A DNA stretch of 64,000 nt from CBDCWQ01 sp965223435 (GTDB taxonomy: Bacteria; Myxococcota; Kuafuiibacteriia; Kuafuiibacteriales; Kuafuiibacteriaceae), in assembly GCA_965223435.1 (NCBI GenBank), contig CBDCWQ010000019.1:620001-684000 (forward strand), read 5' to 3'. Each line of letters starts with the position of its first letter. The first letter of the stretch is position 1. The notes under the pieces are model-generated. The model worked only from the letters and a program-made list of their open reading frames with translations, had not been told where the DNA came from and ran no database searches. The translations under genes were made by a program, and so were the position numbers. This document shows positions 45,328 to 54,223 of this stretch, one piece after another.

Positions 45328-47073
45328 TCAATAAATCTTTTTGGTACGGAAGCGGCGATGAATATCTTCGGCCTTGTACTTTGGTAGTTTTCGGTTGAAT
45401 GGCCTTGCCGGCGAGAAGTATTTGGGAAGACGTCTGGTCTTGAAGAAGTCATTGGCATTGCGGATGGTCGTAAAGTAGCGAGGATGTTGCCCCATCAACC
45501 ACAGTTTGCCACCGTATCGTATCCCGGCTTTAGGGCAGGTGCTTTGGGCGACCCAATACAACCCCGCATCCTCCATCACGTTGTGGGCTTCCGCCTGGGT
45601 GCCGGCGTGGGCATAGTAACGCATGTCTAAGGTGCTGATCATGCGTGCATCCACGGGTACCGGGTGTCGTCTCACCGTGCGGTGGACCAGGAGGCCCCCT
45701 TCCCGTTTTCCGCTTCGCTCCTCGATGAGCTCCTCGTGACCGAAGGTGGCCTTGGGGCCGGTTGCGGTAACGGAAATGCCAGCCTTAAACGATGTTGAAC
45801 GTTGGTTTCCGGTGCCCACAGAAAGTGCCCGGCTCGCGTAGAGCTTGTTTCCGATTGCGAATTCGACTTTCTCGGCGACGGTTGCTTCGACTCGATTGTG
45901 GCCTGTTGTATTGACCATCGACTTGCTCCGGTACCCGAACTCGAGGTCGACGGAAGCCGTGCAGACACTCTCCTTGGGAAAGCAAATTCGCCCGCTCGGA
46001 TTCTTACACACAAGGTTGATTCGATGGGTGATGTGTCCTGTGGTGTCCTGTGCGTCCGTGACCCAGCCGTACCGTGCTCGACGGTCTACGGTCGCGAGAT
46101 CGCCATACATTCGGCCGTAGTGGAACGGGCCGGGACCGTAAGCCAAAAACGTTTCCCCCACCTTCGCTTGGACTGTCGGTTCAAAAGGAAAGCCGTTGAC
46201 CTTGTAAGACTTCTTCTCGGTCCCGTTGTTTCGATGGGTGCGCCAATGGTTCGGAGTGGAGTCCTCGGTTGCAACCCATTTGCAGTAAAAATTCTCATCG
46301 CAGGGTTCAATGGGAATGGACTTATCGTCGGCAACGGGCTCCGAGGGTTCGTCGTCACAGCCCTCTTCTTCTGGGTTGCACAAGGTCACGATGCCCACGC
46401 ACCAACTCGAAAGAGCCCCAAGGCTGGCGGTGAGCATCACCGGGTGATCTCCCAGCGTGCAAAGGGCCTCTTCATCGACTTCGAGCGTCGGCAAAGAGTG
46501 GGAATCTGGGCCATAGGATCCGCCATCGACCAGGCTTGGATCCATGGGCACACACTCATCGTCCACGATCGGGATTTTGATGTTTTGGCACAGCGCCGTA
46601 GGCCCATTGGGGTCTGGAAGATCGTCTGCCAGGGCCATGACCGGTGAATCGGAATCCAGGCCTTCGAGAAGTTCTTGAATATAGGCGCCGGGCTCCTGGA
46701 GGCGTTCATAAAGTTCAGGCTCCACCACCAGCGCCCGGTTCTCAACCATCGCCGCGATCTGCGGCCCTGGCGCACTGGGAAGAGGCTGAGGAGGCACCTC
46801 GGTATCAACGAGAGGAATATGGAGTTCGTAGAAATGGTTCTCTGAAGCAACAGTGCTCCGCTTCGGCGATACGATGGGGGCCTCAGAAGGGAGATGGCCA
46901 ATTCCGAGCTCGCCATCGGTCACTTGGGGGCTTTTTAAAGCTGGGGGCTCGACTTCGCCCCGTACGGCAAAAACTTCGGCTTGCTCGGACTGTAGAGGAG
47001 CGCTTTGGGGTCCGCAGCCGAGTCCGATAGCGGTACAGACCGCAGTGATGGAGTGCATGGTTTTGAGGGTCAT
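45328..47073 (-). CDS. Orphan-family lipoprotein, paralog A
   Basis: A 581-residue predicted lipoprotein (TAIGLGCGPQS, Cys20). Residues about 25-265 are acidic and poorly conserved, including a Cys-rich stretch with CNPEEEGCDDEPSE. From about 268 it aligns with the neighbouring 452-residue protein: a PC-x(5)-C-x-W opening, THRINLVCKNPSGRICFPKE, CTASVDLEFGYRSKSMV, VGTGNQRSTSFKAGI, GLYWVAQSTCP, ANDFFKTRRLPKYF and a basic tail. Cysteines are conserved and probably form disulfides. I recognise no known family; the strand-rich pattern suggests a secreted beta domain. Shine-Dalgarno GGAAG precedes ATG 47073 by five bases. Next to a 687-bp gap before the giant gene. Confidence 0.8.
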   Translation of the reverse strand: MTLKTMHSITAVCTAIGLGCGPQSAPLQSEQAEVFAVRGEVEPPALKSPQVTDGELGIGHLPSEAPIVSPKRSTVASENHFYELHIPLVDTEVPPQPLPSAPGPQIAAMVENRALVVEPELYERLQEPGAYIQELLEGLDSDSPVMALADDLPDPNGPTALCQNIKIPIVDDECVPMDPSLVDGGSYGPDSHSLPTLEVDEEALCTLGDHPVMLTASLGALSSWCVGIVTLCNPEEEGCDDEPSEPVADDKSIPIEPCDENFYCKWVATEDSTPNHWRTHRNNGTEKKSYKVNGFPFEPTVQAKVGETFLAYGPGPFHYGRMYGDLATVDRRARYGWVTDAQDTTGHITHRINLVCKNPSGRICFPKESVCTASVDLEFGYRSKSMVNTTGHNRVEATVAEKVEFAIGNKLYASRALSVGTGNQRSTSFKAGISVTATGPKATFGHEELIEERSGKREGGLLVHRTVRRHPVPVDARMISTLDMRYYAHAGTQAEAHNVMEDAGLYWVAQSTCPKAGIRYGGKLWLMGQHPRYFTTIRNANDFFKTRRLPKYFSPARPFNRKLPKYKAEDIHRRFRTKKIY

Positions 47074-47203
47074 GTGACTTCCTTTCTTTAAAGGCTAGAG
47101 CTCGGTTGCTGGAGACAAACTGAGGCCACGTTTTGGCTCACTCTGTCCCGCGCAGCCGAACCCACGGTTCTCGGATCACAGCCATTGGGCTGTTCGCACC
47201 CGT

Positions 47204-48562
47204 CTAGAAGAACTTTTTCTTGGGCGTCTCCCGCCCAACACGATGGACTTGGTGGTCCTTAAACGCATGGTTTTTTGAAACGTTCTCATTGAAATAGGTG
47301 GGAAGGCCCCTGATCTTAAAGAAATCGTTGGCGGCTCGAACAATTGAGGCGAACTCGTCGTAGCTGCCTTTGGCGTCGAGTTGGCCAAAGGGCTTGAGTC
47401 CCGCCCCAGGGCAAGTGCTCACACCAACGTAGTAGATGCCAGCATGCCCGAGGGTGCCATTGACCGTACTTTGGGTCCTCAATTCCGCGAAGTAGTCGAA
47501 CTTCATATTGCTTCTGATGCGTGCGGCCATAGGGAGCCCTACTTTGAGGATCGTCGTTTTGGCGAGCATGGACGCGGGTCGAATGCCCGTATCGTCCATA
47601 ACTTCCCATTGGTGACCCGTCGTGATCTCGGAATCACTTCCGGTAATCAGCTTGAGTCCGTCCGCCGCCTCTGGCGCAACTTGAATCCCCTGTGACGCTT
47701 TGGTTTTTCGTTTGGTGCCCGTTCCTACGGTGATCTTCTTGTCGACATAGACCTGGTCGTTGATGGAAAGCTGAACGTGGTTTGTGAACGTCCCCTCTAC
47801 GCGACTGCCCGTGTAACTTGAATCCTGAGTGCTGACCGAGGCATGGCTGGCGTAGTCAAACTCGACGTCGACGTAGGAATGACACTGGTCTTCGCGGGGA
47901 ACACAGGTGACACCGTCGAGATTCTGGCACACCAAGTTAAGTCGATGGGTGAGCTCTCCGTCCTTGCTTACCGAGTCAGAGAGGACGATACTCGGACTGA
48001 TGCGATCCCAAAACGGGGTCGCGTTCGCCCGGAGGTCACCATGGGCATAAACACCCCATCCATGGGTCACGAAGCGCTTCTTGGTGCCCCCGTGTTTAGA
48101 GGCATACTTGCCCTCGGTGCCATCGACTTCATAGTTGTTTCGATCGAGCTTCCAAGCGTTCGGATTGCTGTTTGCTGAAGATATCCACGTGCATCGATAG
48201 CCTGGCTCACAGGGAGCAATGGACCCGCCGCCTATAATATGCTCATCCGTATCGTCGGCCACGGTGACGCAATGCTCTTGGGAGTCGTCGCAGGTTGTAT
48301 TGGAGGACACGAGGGTCTTTGGGCTCTCTCGGTCGGGGGAGGACTCAAGGTCCATGGCTGTTTCCATGGGCTGTTGAAACTCGGTGTCTGGGGGGTTCAG
48401 CTCGTTCGAAAAAGTCACCGCATCGCTCACAATCGCCGCGGATTCAGAGGAGGAGTAGTCGTTGTGGGGAGCGGGGCCCCCGCACGCCGCCATCAAACCG
48501 CTGGCGGTGTACGTCCACAAGAGCTTCGGTTGGGCAAATCGAATCAAAGAAGGACGCTGCAT
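47204..48562 (-). CDS. Orphan-family lipoprotein, paralog B
   Basis: A 452-residue predicted lipoprotein (SGLMAACGGPAPH). After a linker of about 115 residues it shares the conserved body of the preceding entry: PCEPGYRCTWISSA, THRLNLVCQNLDGVTCVPRE, CHSYVDVEFDYASHASV, VGTGTKRKTKASQGIQV, GIYYVGVSTCPGAG, ANDFFKIRGLPTYF and a basic HRVGRETPKKKFF tail. The shared order and spacing show a tandem duplication, although the two are clearly diverged. The ribosome-binding regions are also alike (AGAAAGGAA six to seven bases before ATG 48562). Function unknown. It lies 130 bases upstream of paralog A and 166 bases after the RHS gene, on the same strand. Confidence 0.8.
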   Translation of the reverse strand: MQRPSLIRFAQPKLLWTYTASGLMAACGGPAPHNDYSSSESAAIVSDAVTFSNELNPPDTEFQQPMETAMDLESSPDRESPKTLVSSNTTCDDSQEHCVTVADDTDEHIIGGGSIAPCEPGYRCTWISSANSNPNAWKLDRNNYEVDGTEGKYASKHGGTKKRFVTHGWGVYAHGDLRANATPFWDRISPSIVLSDSVSKDGELTHRLNLVCQNLDGVTCVPREDQCHSYVDVEFDYASHASVSTQDSSYTGSRVEGTFTNHVQLSINDQVYVDKKITVGTGTKRKTKASQGIQVAPEAADGLKLITGSDSEITTGHQWEVMDDTGIRPASMLAKTTILKVGLPMAARIRSNMKFDYFAELRTQSTVNGTLGHAGIYYVGVSTCPGAGLKPFGQLDAKGSYDEFASIVRAANDFFKIRGLPTYFNENVSKNHAFKDHQVHRVGRETPKKKFF

Positions 48563-48728
48563 AGGATTCCTTTCTGGGGGGAGGCCCCGTCAAGATGCGT
48601 TGGGTTCTCAAAAAGGTTTGGCAGACCCAAACCCGGTACTCCCCATGAGTACGCGCCTGACGAGAAAACGGATCTCGCAACGTATTGTTTTATTTAGTGA
48701 TTTCGATCACCAAGCTGGGCGGCGAAGA

Positions 48729-51700
48729 TCAACCGCTGGTGCCGCCAGAAGAGGGACCACCGTTGCCGTCCCCCTTTCCTTTGCCAAACAGAAAATTGGC
48801 AGCGCCGGCGGCAAACCTTGCGATCTTGCCGGCTAGATTGCCAACGCCGCGCGCGGCACCTCTGGCGATCGAAGTCGCTGTATCCGCAAACAGGCTCCCA
48901 AAACCCGGATCTTTGATCGTGGCTCCAAACTCTCCCGCTGTGCAGGAAGAAAAGCACGCGATCATACCGAGCCCGTCTGCTGACGGCATGCCCACCGCCC
49001 CAAGGGCGTCCTGGCCGAAGCCCTTGCCATCAAAACCACCACCGCTGCCGTCCCCAAGCCCGGGGCTTCCGACTCCACCCGGGCTGCGACCGAGCCCACC
49101 GTTGAGGTCGCCCCGGATGCTTCCTGGGATCATGGCAGAAACCAAACCCGTGGGGTCAATAAAACGAAGGGGGTTGTTTCGGACGTAGGCATATCGGTTG
49201 ACCCCATCAACGTAGCCTAAAGGATCGCGGGTGTGAAAGCGGCCCAAGGTTGGGTTATAGACTCGGGCGCGATAGTCGATGAGATCGGTATTCGCATCGT
49301 GCCAGCGACCCGTGTACCCTCGCGCATTGCCAAGGGCACTTGTCTTGAGCACCTGCCCACCGCCGTCGAAGATCTGCCTCAGGCCGAACGAAGAATAGTC
49401 ATAAGCCTCGAGGACCTCACCCAGAGGGGAGACGAGCGCACGAACACTATGCTGTACGTCGCTAAGGTAGTAAAGCACCCGACCCGAACCCTCCATCGTG
49501 TAAAGAGGACGATCGATTTCGGTTCCAAGAACCGTTGTTTGGACGCCTTCTCGGGTGCGCTCCTCGATAACTTGGCGCCCACCATAGATCCACCGTGCAA
49601 GCGCACCCTCGGGGCCGGTCCGAGTGACTCTACGTCCCAAGGCATCGTACTGAAAGGTAGCCACGGATCTTCCACTCGGGTCGGAAACTTCGACCAAACG
49701 ATTGAGGGCATCGTAGCGAAAGCTGAGGTCTCCATGAGCCTTTAGGTTTCCTTGCTCATCGTAGTCAAGGTTCGTGTATTCGTTGTCGGCATTGGTTTCA
49801 CGGGTCTCAACGCGCCCCCCATGGTTGCTTTCGATCCAGTTGCCCACGCCATCGTAGCGCCAAAAAACCCGTTTTGAGGGGTAGCTTTGTTCGGTTAATC
49901 GACGTTGCGCATCGTATTGGGAGAGAACCTTTGTTTCTACTTGGCTGTCCAGACCCGCATTGAAAATGGTGTCTTCAACACGGTTTCCGTCCGAATCGTA
50001 TTGGCTTCGATGCCGGTAAAGGTCCGTGTTCTCATCGAGCGTGTAACGGCGAAATACTTCTCGTCCATTGGCATCGTAGTGAAGGTCGAGGGCAACCCTG
50101 TTTCCCAAGGTCATGCGATCGACCCGCCCCGCGAGGTTGTAGGTGATGACCGCGGGATCCTTCGTCCTGCTGTTTGTGATCTTAGATGGCCTATTGGTCG
50201 GATCGTACACCGTTCGGACAATCAATCCACTGGGGTAAACAAGACGGGTTCTGTTCCCGGTCTCATCGTAGGCATGGCGCACCCTGTGGCGGTCTTGCCG
50301 TTCGGCAATGATTCTACCTTGGGCATCGTATGCTCGGGTCACCACATGCGTACCTCGTCCGCCGTTGTAGTCGATGGCTTCGATCAGTCTATTGGCGGGG
50401 TCGTAGTCAAAGACTTGCTCAAGGCGCCCGTCAACAACAAGAGTTTTGAGATTCGAACGAACATCGTAAGTCAAATCAACACGGCTTCCGTCTGGGAGCG
50501 TCTCTTGGGTTCGTCTGCCAGCGGGGTCATACTCTATCTGGTGGGCATCGCCGTCCCCATCGGTTTCCAGGGTCATTCTCCCGAGAATGTCGTAATCGAA
50601 CTGAACTTGATTTCGCCCGGCACCTTCGATTGAAAGAAGATGTCCCACTTCGTCGAACGAGAACCGTGTCGTGGTCTCTTCCGGCTCTCCCATGGCGACG
50701 ATCGTTTGTGTTCGTCTCCCAAAGTCGTCGAAGCGATGCAATGTGGTGGCTCCGTTAGGGTCTATAATCAAGGTTCTTTGCCCAATCTCGTCGTACCCGT
50801 AGGACGTCGTTTGATCGAGGGCATCGGATGACTGGATAAGGCGCCCCGCAGCATCGTATACGGACCGGATGGCTTCGCCCAAGGGGTTGATGAAAGCAAT
50901 TTGCCGAGATTCTGCATCGTAGGCATAGGTCGTTGCATAACCAAGCTCATCTTCCTCGGCGATCAAACGGTTCTCGGGATCATAGTACTTTTTGGTGACA
51001 TGGCCGCGGGCGTTGGTGGAAACCGTCTGGTTTTTGTTCCCATCGACTTCGTAGTGCGTCACACTTCCGAGGCGGTCGACGGCACGCACCAGGTCGCCCC
51101 TCTTGTTGTAGCGCCTAAAGATGGTGTAACCCAGTCCGTTTTCTTCTTGCACAACGTTTCCTGTAGCATCGTGGCGCCTGACGAAAAGAAGGCCCATTTC
51201 ATCGGACGATTCGGTCAATCTTCCAGCGGCGTCGTAACGAAAGACTGTGGAGTGCCCGTTGGGGTCGATGCTGCCGATGAGCAAATTGCGACTATCAAAG
51301 ATCTGTCGTGTCCTTTTCAGCACCGTTCCTCCTGGTCCCAATTGTCTTGTTTCTATGCGGTTGCCTTCGGGGTCGTACCCGTACTCAGTGACAAGCCCAG
51401 AAGGATCTGTCTCCCTTACGAGGTGCCCCAACGCATCGTAAACGCGAGCTATTTTTTGGCTCGCGCTGCCATCCTTGCTGATCGTCTCCTCGCTGGTGAT
51501 GCGATTGCGTGCGTCGTAGGCAAACAGAGTCCGTGTTCCTTTGGCATCCGTAGCCCCAATCAGATTTCCTACCGCATCGCGCACAAGGATGGTCGTATGG
51601 CCCAGAGGATCAGTCTCTTTGGTGAGATGTCCCGCAGCGTCATATTCAAAAACGGTCGTATGATTTTCGCGGTCCGTGCGACGTGTAACGCTCCCAGCAG

Positions 51701-52400
51701 CGTCGTATTCAACCCGTGTCCTGTGACCCAGAGCGTCGATTTCCTCGATGGGACGCGATCGCCCATCGTACCGGAATCGAGTTTTGTTGCCCATAGGGTC
51801 TGTGATGGAGGTCCGGTTGCCCTTTGCATCGTAACCAAAACGAGTCACGTAGCCTAGAGGATCGGTCATAGATTGGCGCATAGGACCGCCGCGGTCTCTT
51901 CGCACCCCGAAAACGTGGCTTGTGACGGCCCCGAGTTCATTCGTTTCTCTTATGATGTCTCCGGTAGCATTGTACTCGGTAAAGCTTGTGTACCCGAGGG
52001 GATCGCGGGTCTCGGTCCGCCGACCGTCCAGCTGGTAGGCGAACCTCCGCTCCGCACCGGTGGGGTCAATTTCCAGCGTGCGTCTCCCCAGAGCGTCATA
52101 GCCAAAGTGTGTGGTGTGTCCGTTCTTATTGGTCTGGGAAATGAGATGAAGTCCATTTTCGTCGTAGATCTTGCGTGAGTGGTTTCCCAAAGGATCGATG
52201 GTCACGACCCGATTTCCGAAACGGTCGTAGGCATAAGTGGTGAGATGGCCTAGCGCATCGACTCTTTCGATCAGGTTCCCGAGGTTGTCGTAAACCCACC
52301 GGGTTGTGCGGCCCAGTGGGTCTGTCTCGAGCGTGCGTTGGCTTCGGTCGTTGTACGCATAGTTCCATGTGTGTCCCAGCTCGTTGGTCTCTTGAATCAT
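48729..52400 (-). CDS. RHS/YD-repeat protein with RHS core domain
   Basis: A 1,223-residue protein made almost wholly of YD/RHS repeats (G-x2-T-x3-YD-x2-G-x4-DPLG). The RHS-associated core ends near 1080 with YTGRWHDANTDLIDYRARVY, LGRFHTRDPLGYVDGVNRYAYVRNNP and DPTG. RHS repeats form a hollow beta shell that in other bacteria encloses a C-terminal toxin. Here the tail after DPTG (about 130 residues) is Gly-rich with an Ala/Gly amphipathic stretch (ARGAARGVGNLAGKIARFAA) and no toxin fold I recognise. The protein begins directly inside a repeat without a signal peptide. The ATG overlaps the transglutaminase-like gene stop in ATGA, with GAAGAA five bases before. Last gene of a three-gene unit. 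Confidence 0.88.
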   Translation of the reverse strand: MIQETNELGHTWNYAYNDRSQRTLETDPLGRTTRWVYDNLGNLIERVDALGHLTTYAYDRFGNRVVTIDPLGNHSRKIYDENGLHLISQTNKNGHTTHFGYDALGRRTLEIDPTGAERRFAYQLDGRRTETRDPLGYTSFTEYNATGDIIRETNELGAVTSHVFGVRRDRGGPMRQSMTDPLGYVTRFGYDAKGNRTSITDPMGNKTRFRYDGRSRPIEEIDALGHRTRVEYDAAGSVTRRTDRENHTTVFEYDAAGHLTKETDPLGHTTILVRDAVGNLIGATDAKGTRTLFAYDARNRITSEETISKDGSASQKIARVYDALGHLVRETDPSGLVTEYGYDPEGNRIETRQLGPGGTVLKRTRQIFDSRNLLIGSIDPNGHSTVFRYDAAGRLTESSDEMGLLFVRRHDATGNVVQEENGLGYTIFRRYNKRGDLVRAVDRLGSVTHYEVDGNKNQTVSTNARGHVTKKYYDPENRLIAEEDELGYATTYAYDAESRQIAFINPLGEAIRSVYDAAGRLIQSSDALDQTTSYGYDEIGQRTLIIDPNGATTLHRFDDFGRRTQTIVAMGEPEETTTRFSFDEVGHLLSIEGAGRNQVQFDYDILGRMTLETDGDGDAHQIEYDPAGRRTQETLPDGSRVDLTYDVRSNLKTLVVDGRLEQVFDYDPANRLIEAIDYNGGRGTHVVTRAYDAQGRIIAERQDRHRVRHAYDETGNRTRLVYPSGLIVRTVYDPTNRPSKITNSRTKDPAVITYNLAGRVDRMTLGNRVALDLHYDANGREVFRRYTLDENTDLYRHRSQYDSDGNRVEDTIFNAGLDSQVETKVLSQYDAQRRLTEQSYPSKRVFWRYDGVGNWIESNHGGRVETRETNADNEYTNLDYDEQGNLKAHGDLSFRYDALNRLVEVSDPSGRSVATFQYDALGRRVTRTGPEGALARWIYGGRQVIEERTREGVQTTVLGTEIDRPLYTMEGSGRVLYYLSDVQHSVRALVSPLGEVLEAYDYSSFGLRQIFDGGGQVLKTSALGNARGYTGRWHDANTDLIDYRARVYNPTLGRFHTRDPLGYVDGVNRYAYVRNNPLRFIDPTGLVSAMIPGSIRGDLNGGLGRSPGGVGSPGLGDGSGGGFDGKGFGQDALGAVGMPSADGLGMIACFSSCTAGEFGATIKDPGFGSLFADTATSIARGAARGVGNLAGKIARFAAGAANFLFGKGKGDGNGGPSSGGTSG

Positions 52401-54223
52401 GTTTCTTCGAAGATCTGACCCTCTTGCATCGAATTGGAAAAATAGACAAGGTTGCGCGCCAGTCGGGCGAGCGGGTGGTCAAAACGAAGGTGCTCGCCGT
52501 ATCGCTCTCGGCCCTTGGCCGAAACGTCTCGATAGAGCGCACCGTTGGTCGTGTGGGCATCGGTGAACCAGCGGGTTTGCGTTCCCACTGCAGCAACATC
52601 GTTGGCGAACAATGTGGTCGGCGGGGTGTAGATTGTGAGCGCATCGAGACCCGGATGTTTCTCCAGCAGATGAAGCAATGAAAAAGTCCTTTTCTCCGCG
52701 GCGACCTGCCGCAACTGGTAGCTGGCACCCATGAGGTCTGCGACCGATGCGAGATACGACATGCGTTGTTGGTCGGTTTGATATCCCTCCTGATAGTGAC
52801 GGAACAAACGCCTTTTGAGCTGATCAATGTGCCCCGCTGAGGCACTGTAGCGGTCGAAACGAAGCACACACAATGTCCCGGTTGGTTTTGCCGAGCGTGT
52901 AGGAAGATCAAAGCCATTGAGCACATACGACGTGGTGAAGTCATCGCCCAGCAAGACGGGTGACCCCTTCGAAATAGGCTGCCCGTCTAGAATTAAAACC
53001 GGCACCACAAAGGCGCCGACGTCCTTGGGTGTGTTGGCGATTCCACCGAATGCTGCAATCATTTCAGCGTCTTCATCGGTCGCGGCTTCGAATGCTATCG
53101 CCAGCGTGCGGCCGACTACGGCCGGCAAAACGATGGACTGTTCGAGAATAATGGCCTCATCTTGGCTTCTTAATGCAATCTCGACCGTGTTTCGATGCGC
53201 CGAAGATATTTCATAAAACGCCTCCACCTGAGCAAGATTGGCCTTGGGACCGTAGGCGTAAGGCAAGGACAGTGGGAGCAAATCGAAGTCATCCGACCGC
53301 AAAGTCCGCGTCATCGCAATGGCTTTGAGATTCTGCTTTGAGCGCCCCCTCGCCCTGCCAGCCGCAAATTGGGTCATCTTCGTCTCAAACGCCTCGAGTG
53401 CAGTTTGGGAACGGACCGATTCTAGATAGCCAGAGAAGTCGAATACTGGCGCCCGGATACGTGCATTCTTTGCAAACAGGTTCCTTGTTCCAGCAAACTC
53501 GTACTCCTTGTCTATCGAGCTCAGGGGAATCCAGTCTCGATCCTCACCCTGCCTGGTGCCTCGGTAGTCATTGAGCGGAAGCCAAGCCTGGACAAAAACC
53601 GGGCCATAGGTGCCGCTTGAGTCTTTGACTCTCGCATACCGCGCTGGAATACCGGCGATTCTCAACAGTGCAATCAGGAGCGACGCCTGATCCCAGTCAT
53701 TCCCCGCCCGCGTCAAATGCGTTGTCCACGCGCCCTTGCGTGAGCCCAAATAGGGCTGAGAATCAATTTGCTCCCGGAGGTAACGAAAGATGAGTCGCGG
53801 ATCGTGTTGGAGCTCTTGCGCCAATGCCATGAGGCGAGCATCATCCAAGCGAAATTCCAGCGTGGAGCCGAGAGCGACTTCAGTCGGGGAGGCTGTCCCG
53901 CTGACTGCGTTTTCGGCAGGCTCTTGAAGTGCTTCAAGAAAAAGCGCCTGCGTGTCTGAAACCAAAGAGGTGACGCCGTCCGTGCCCGCTCCGGAGCCAT
54001 CTGAGGTGCCGGTACCCCCCACGTCGGCCCCGGGGCCGGCATTGCCCACGTCGCCGGTGCCGGTGGCGCTGGTGTCTTTGCCGGGATTGGGCCCTACAAA
54101 GGCCTGCGTAAGGCGCGGTGTTGCCAGCACCAAGATTCCAAAGAAGGCCAAAAGTACAATTCGATGAACCATGATTATTCTTTCTCTTTGCGGGTACACA
54201 GCTTCAAGTGCATGGGTTCTCAT
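52397..54223 (-). CDS. Exported transglutaminase-like protein, catalytic residues not conserved
   Basis: A 608-residue protein with an N-terminal signal (VHRIVLLAFFGILVLATPRLTQA), a Gly/Thr-rich linker, and a transglutaminase-like core at about 155-245: RYLREQIDSQPYLGSRKGAW, RAGNDWDQASLLIALLRIAGIPARYARV, PVFVQAWLPLNDYRG. Active members use Cys-His-Asp; here the Cys position lies in GNDWDQAS and the His position in VQAW, so catalysis is unlikely. The rest is beta-rich with a helical C-terminus. Proteins of this type are often encoded beside RHS proteins (recalled family context). ATG 54223 overlaps the upstream stop in ATGA and has GGAGGG five to six bases before it; ATG 54172 would give a shorter signal peptide. 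Confidence 0.8.
   Translation of the reverse strand: MRTHALEAVYPQRERIIMVHRIVLLAFFGILVLATPRLTQAFVGPNPGKDTSATGTGDVGNAGPGADVGGTGTSDGSGAGTDGVTSLVSDTQALFLEALQEPAENAVSGTASPTEVALGSTLEFRLDDARLMALAQELQHDPRLIFRYLREQIDSQPYLGSRKGAWTTHLTRAGNDWDQASLLIALLRIAGIPARYARVKDSSGTYGPVFVQAWLPLNDYRGTRQGEDRDWIPLSSIDKEYEFAGTRNLFAKNARIRAPVFDFSGYLESVRSQTALEAFETKMTQFAAGRARGRSKQNLKAIAMTRTLRSDDFDLLPLSLPYAYGPKANLAQVEAFYEISSAHRNTVEIALRSQDEAIILEQSIVLPAVVGRTLAIAFEAATDEDAEMIAAFGGIANTPKDVGAFVVPVLILDGQPISKGSPVLLGDDFTTSYVLNGFDLPTRSAKPTGTLCVLRFDRYSASAGHIDQLKRRLFRHYQEGYQTDQQRMSYLASVADLMGASYQLRQVAAEKRTFSLLHLLEKHPGLDALTIYTPPTTLFANDVAAVGTQTRWFTDAHTTNGALYRDVSAKGRERYGEHLRFDHPLARLARNLVYFSNSMQEGQIFEET

Noticed and set aside
48729..49150. 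Classical RHS toxin with immunity gene
   Set aside because: No toxin pattern after the core and the next gene downstream is a signal-bearing lipoprotein of the tandem family.
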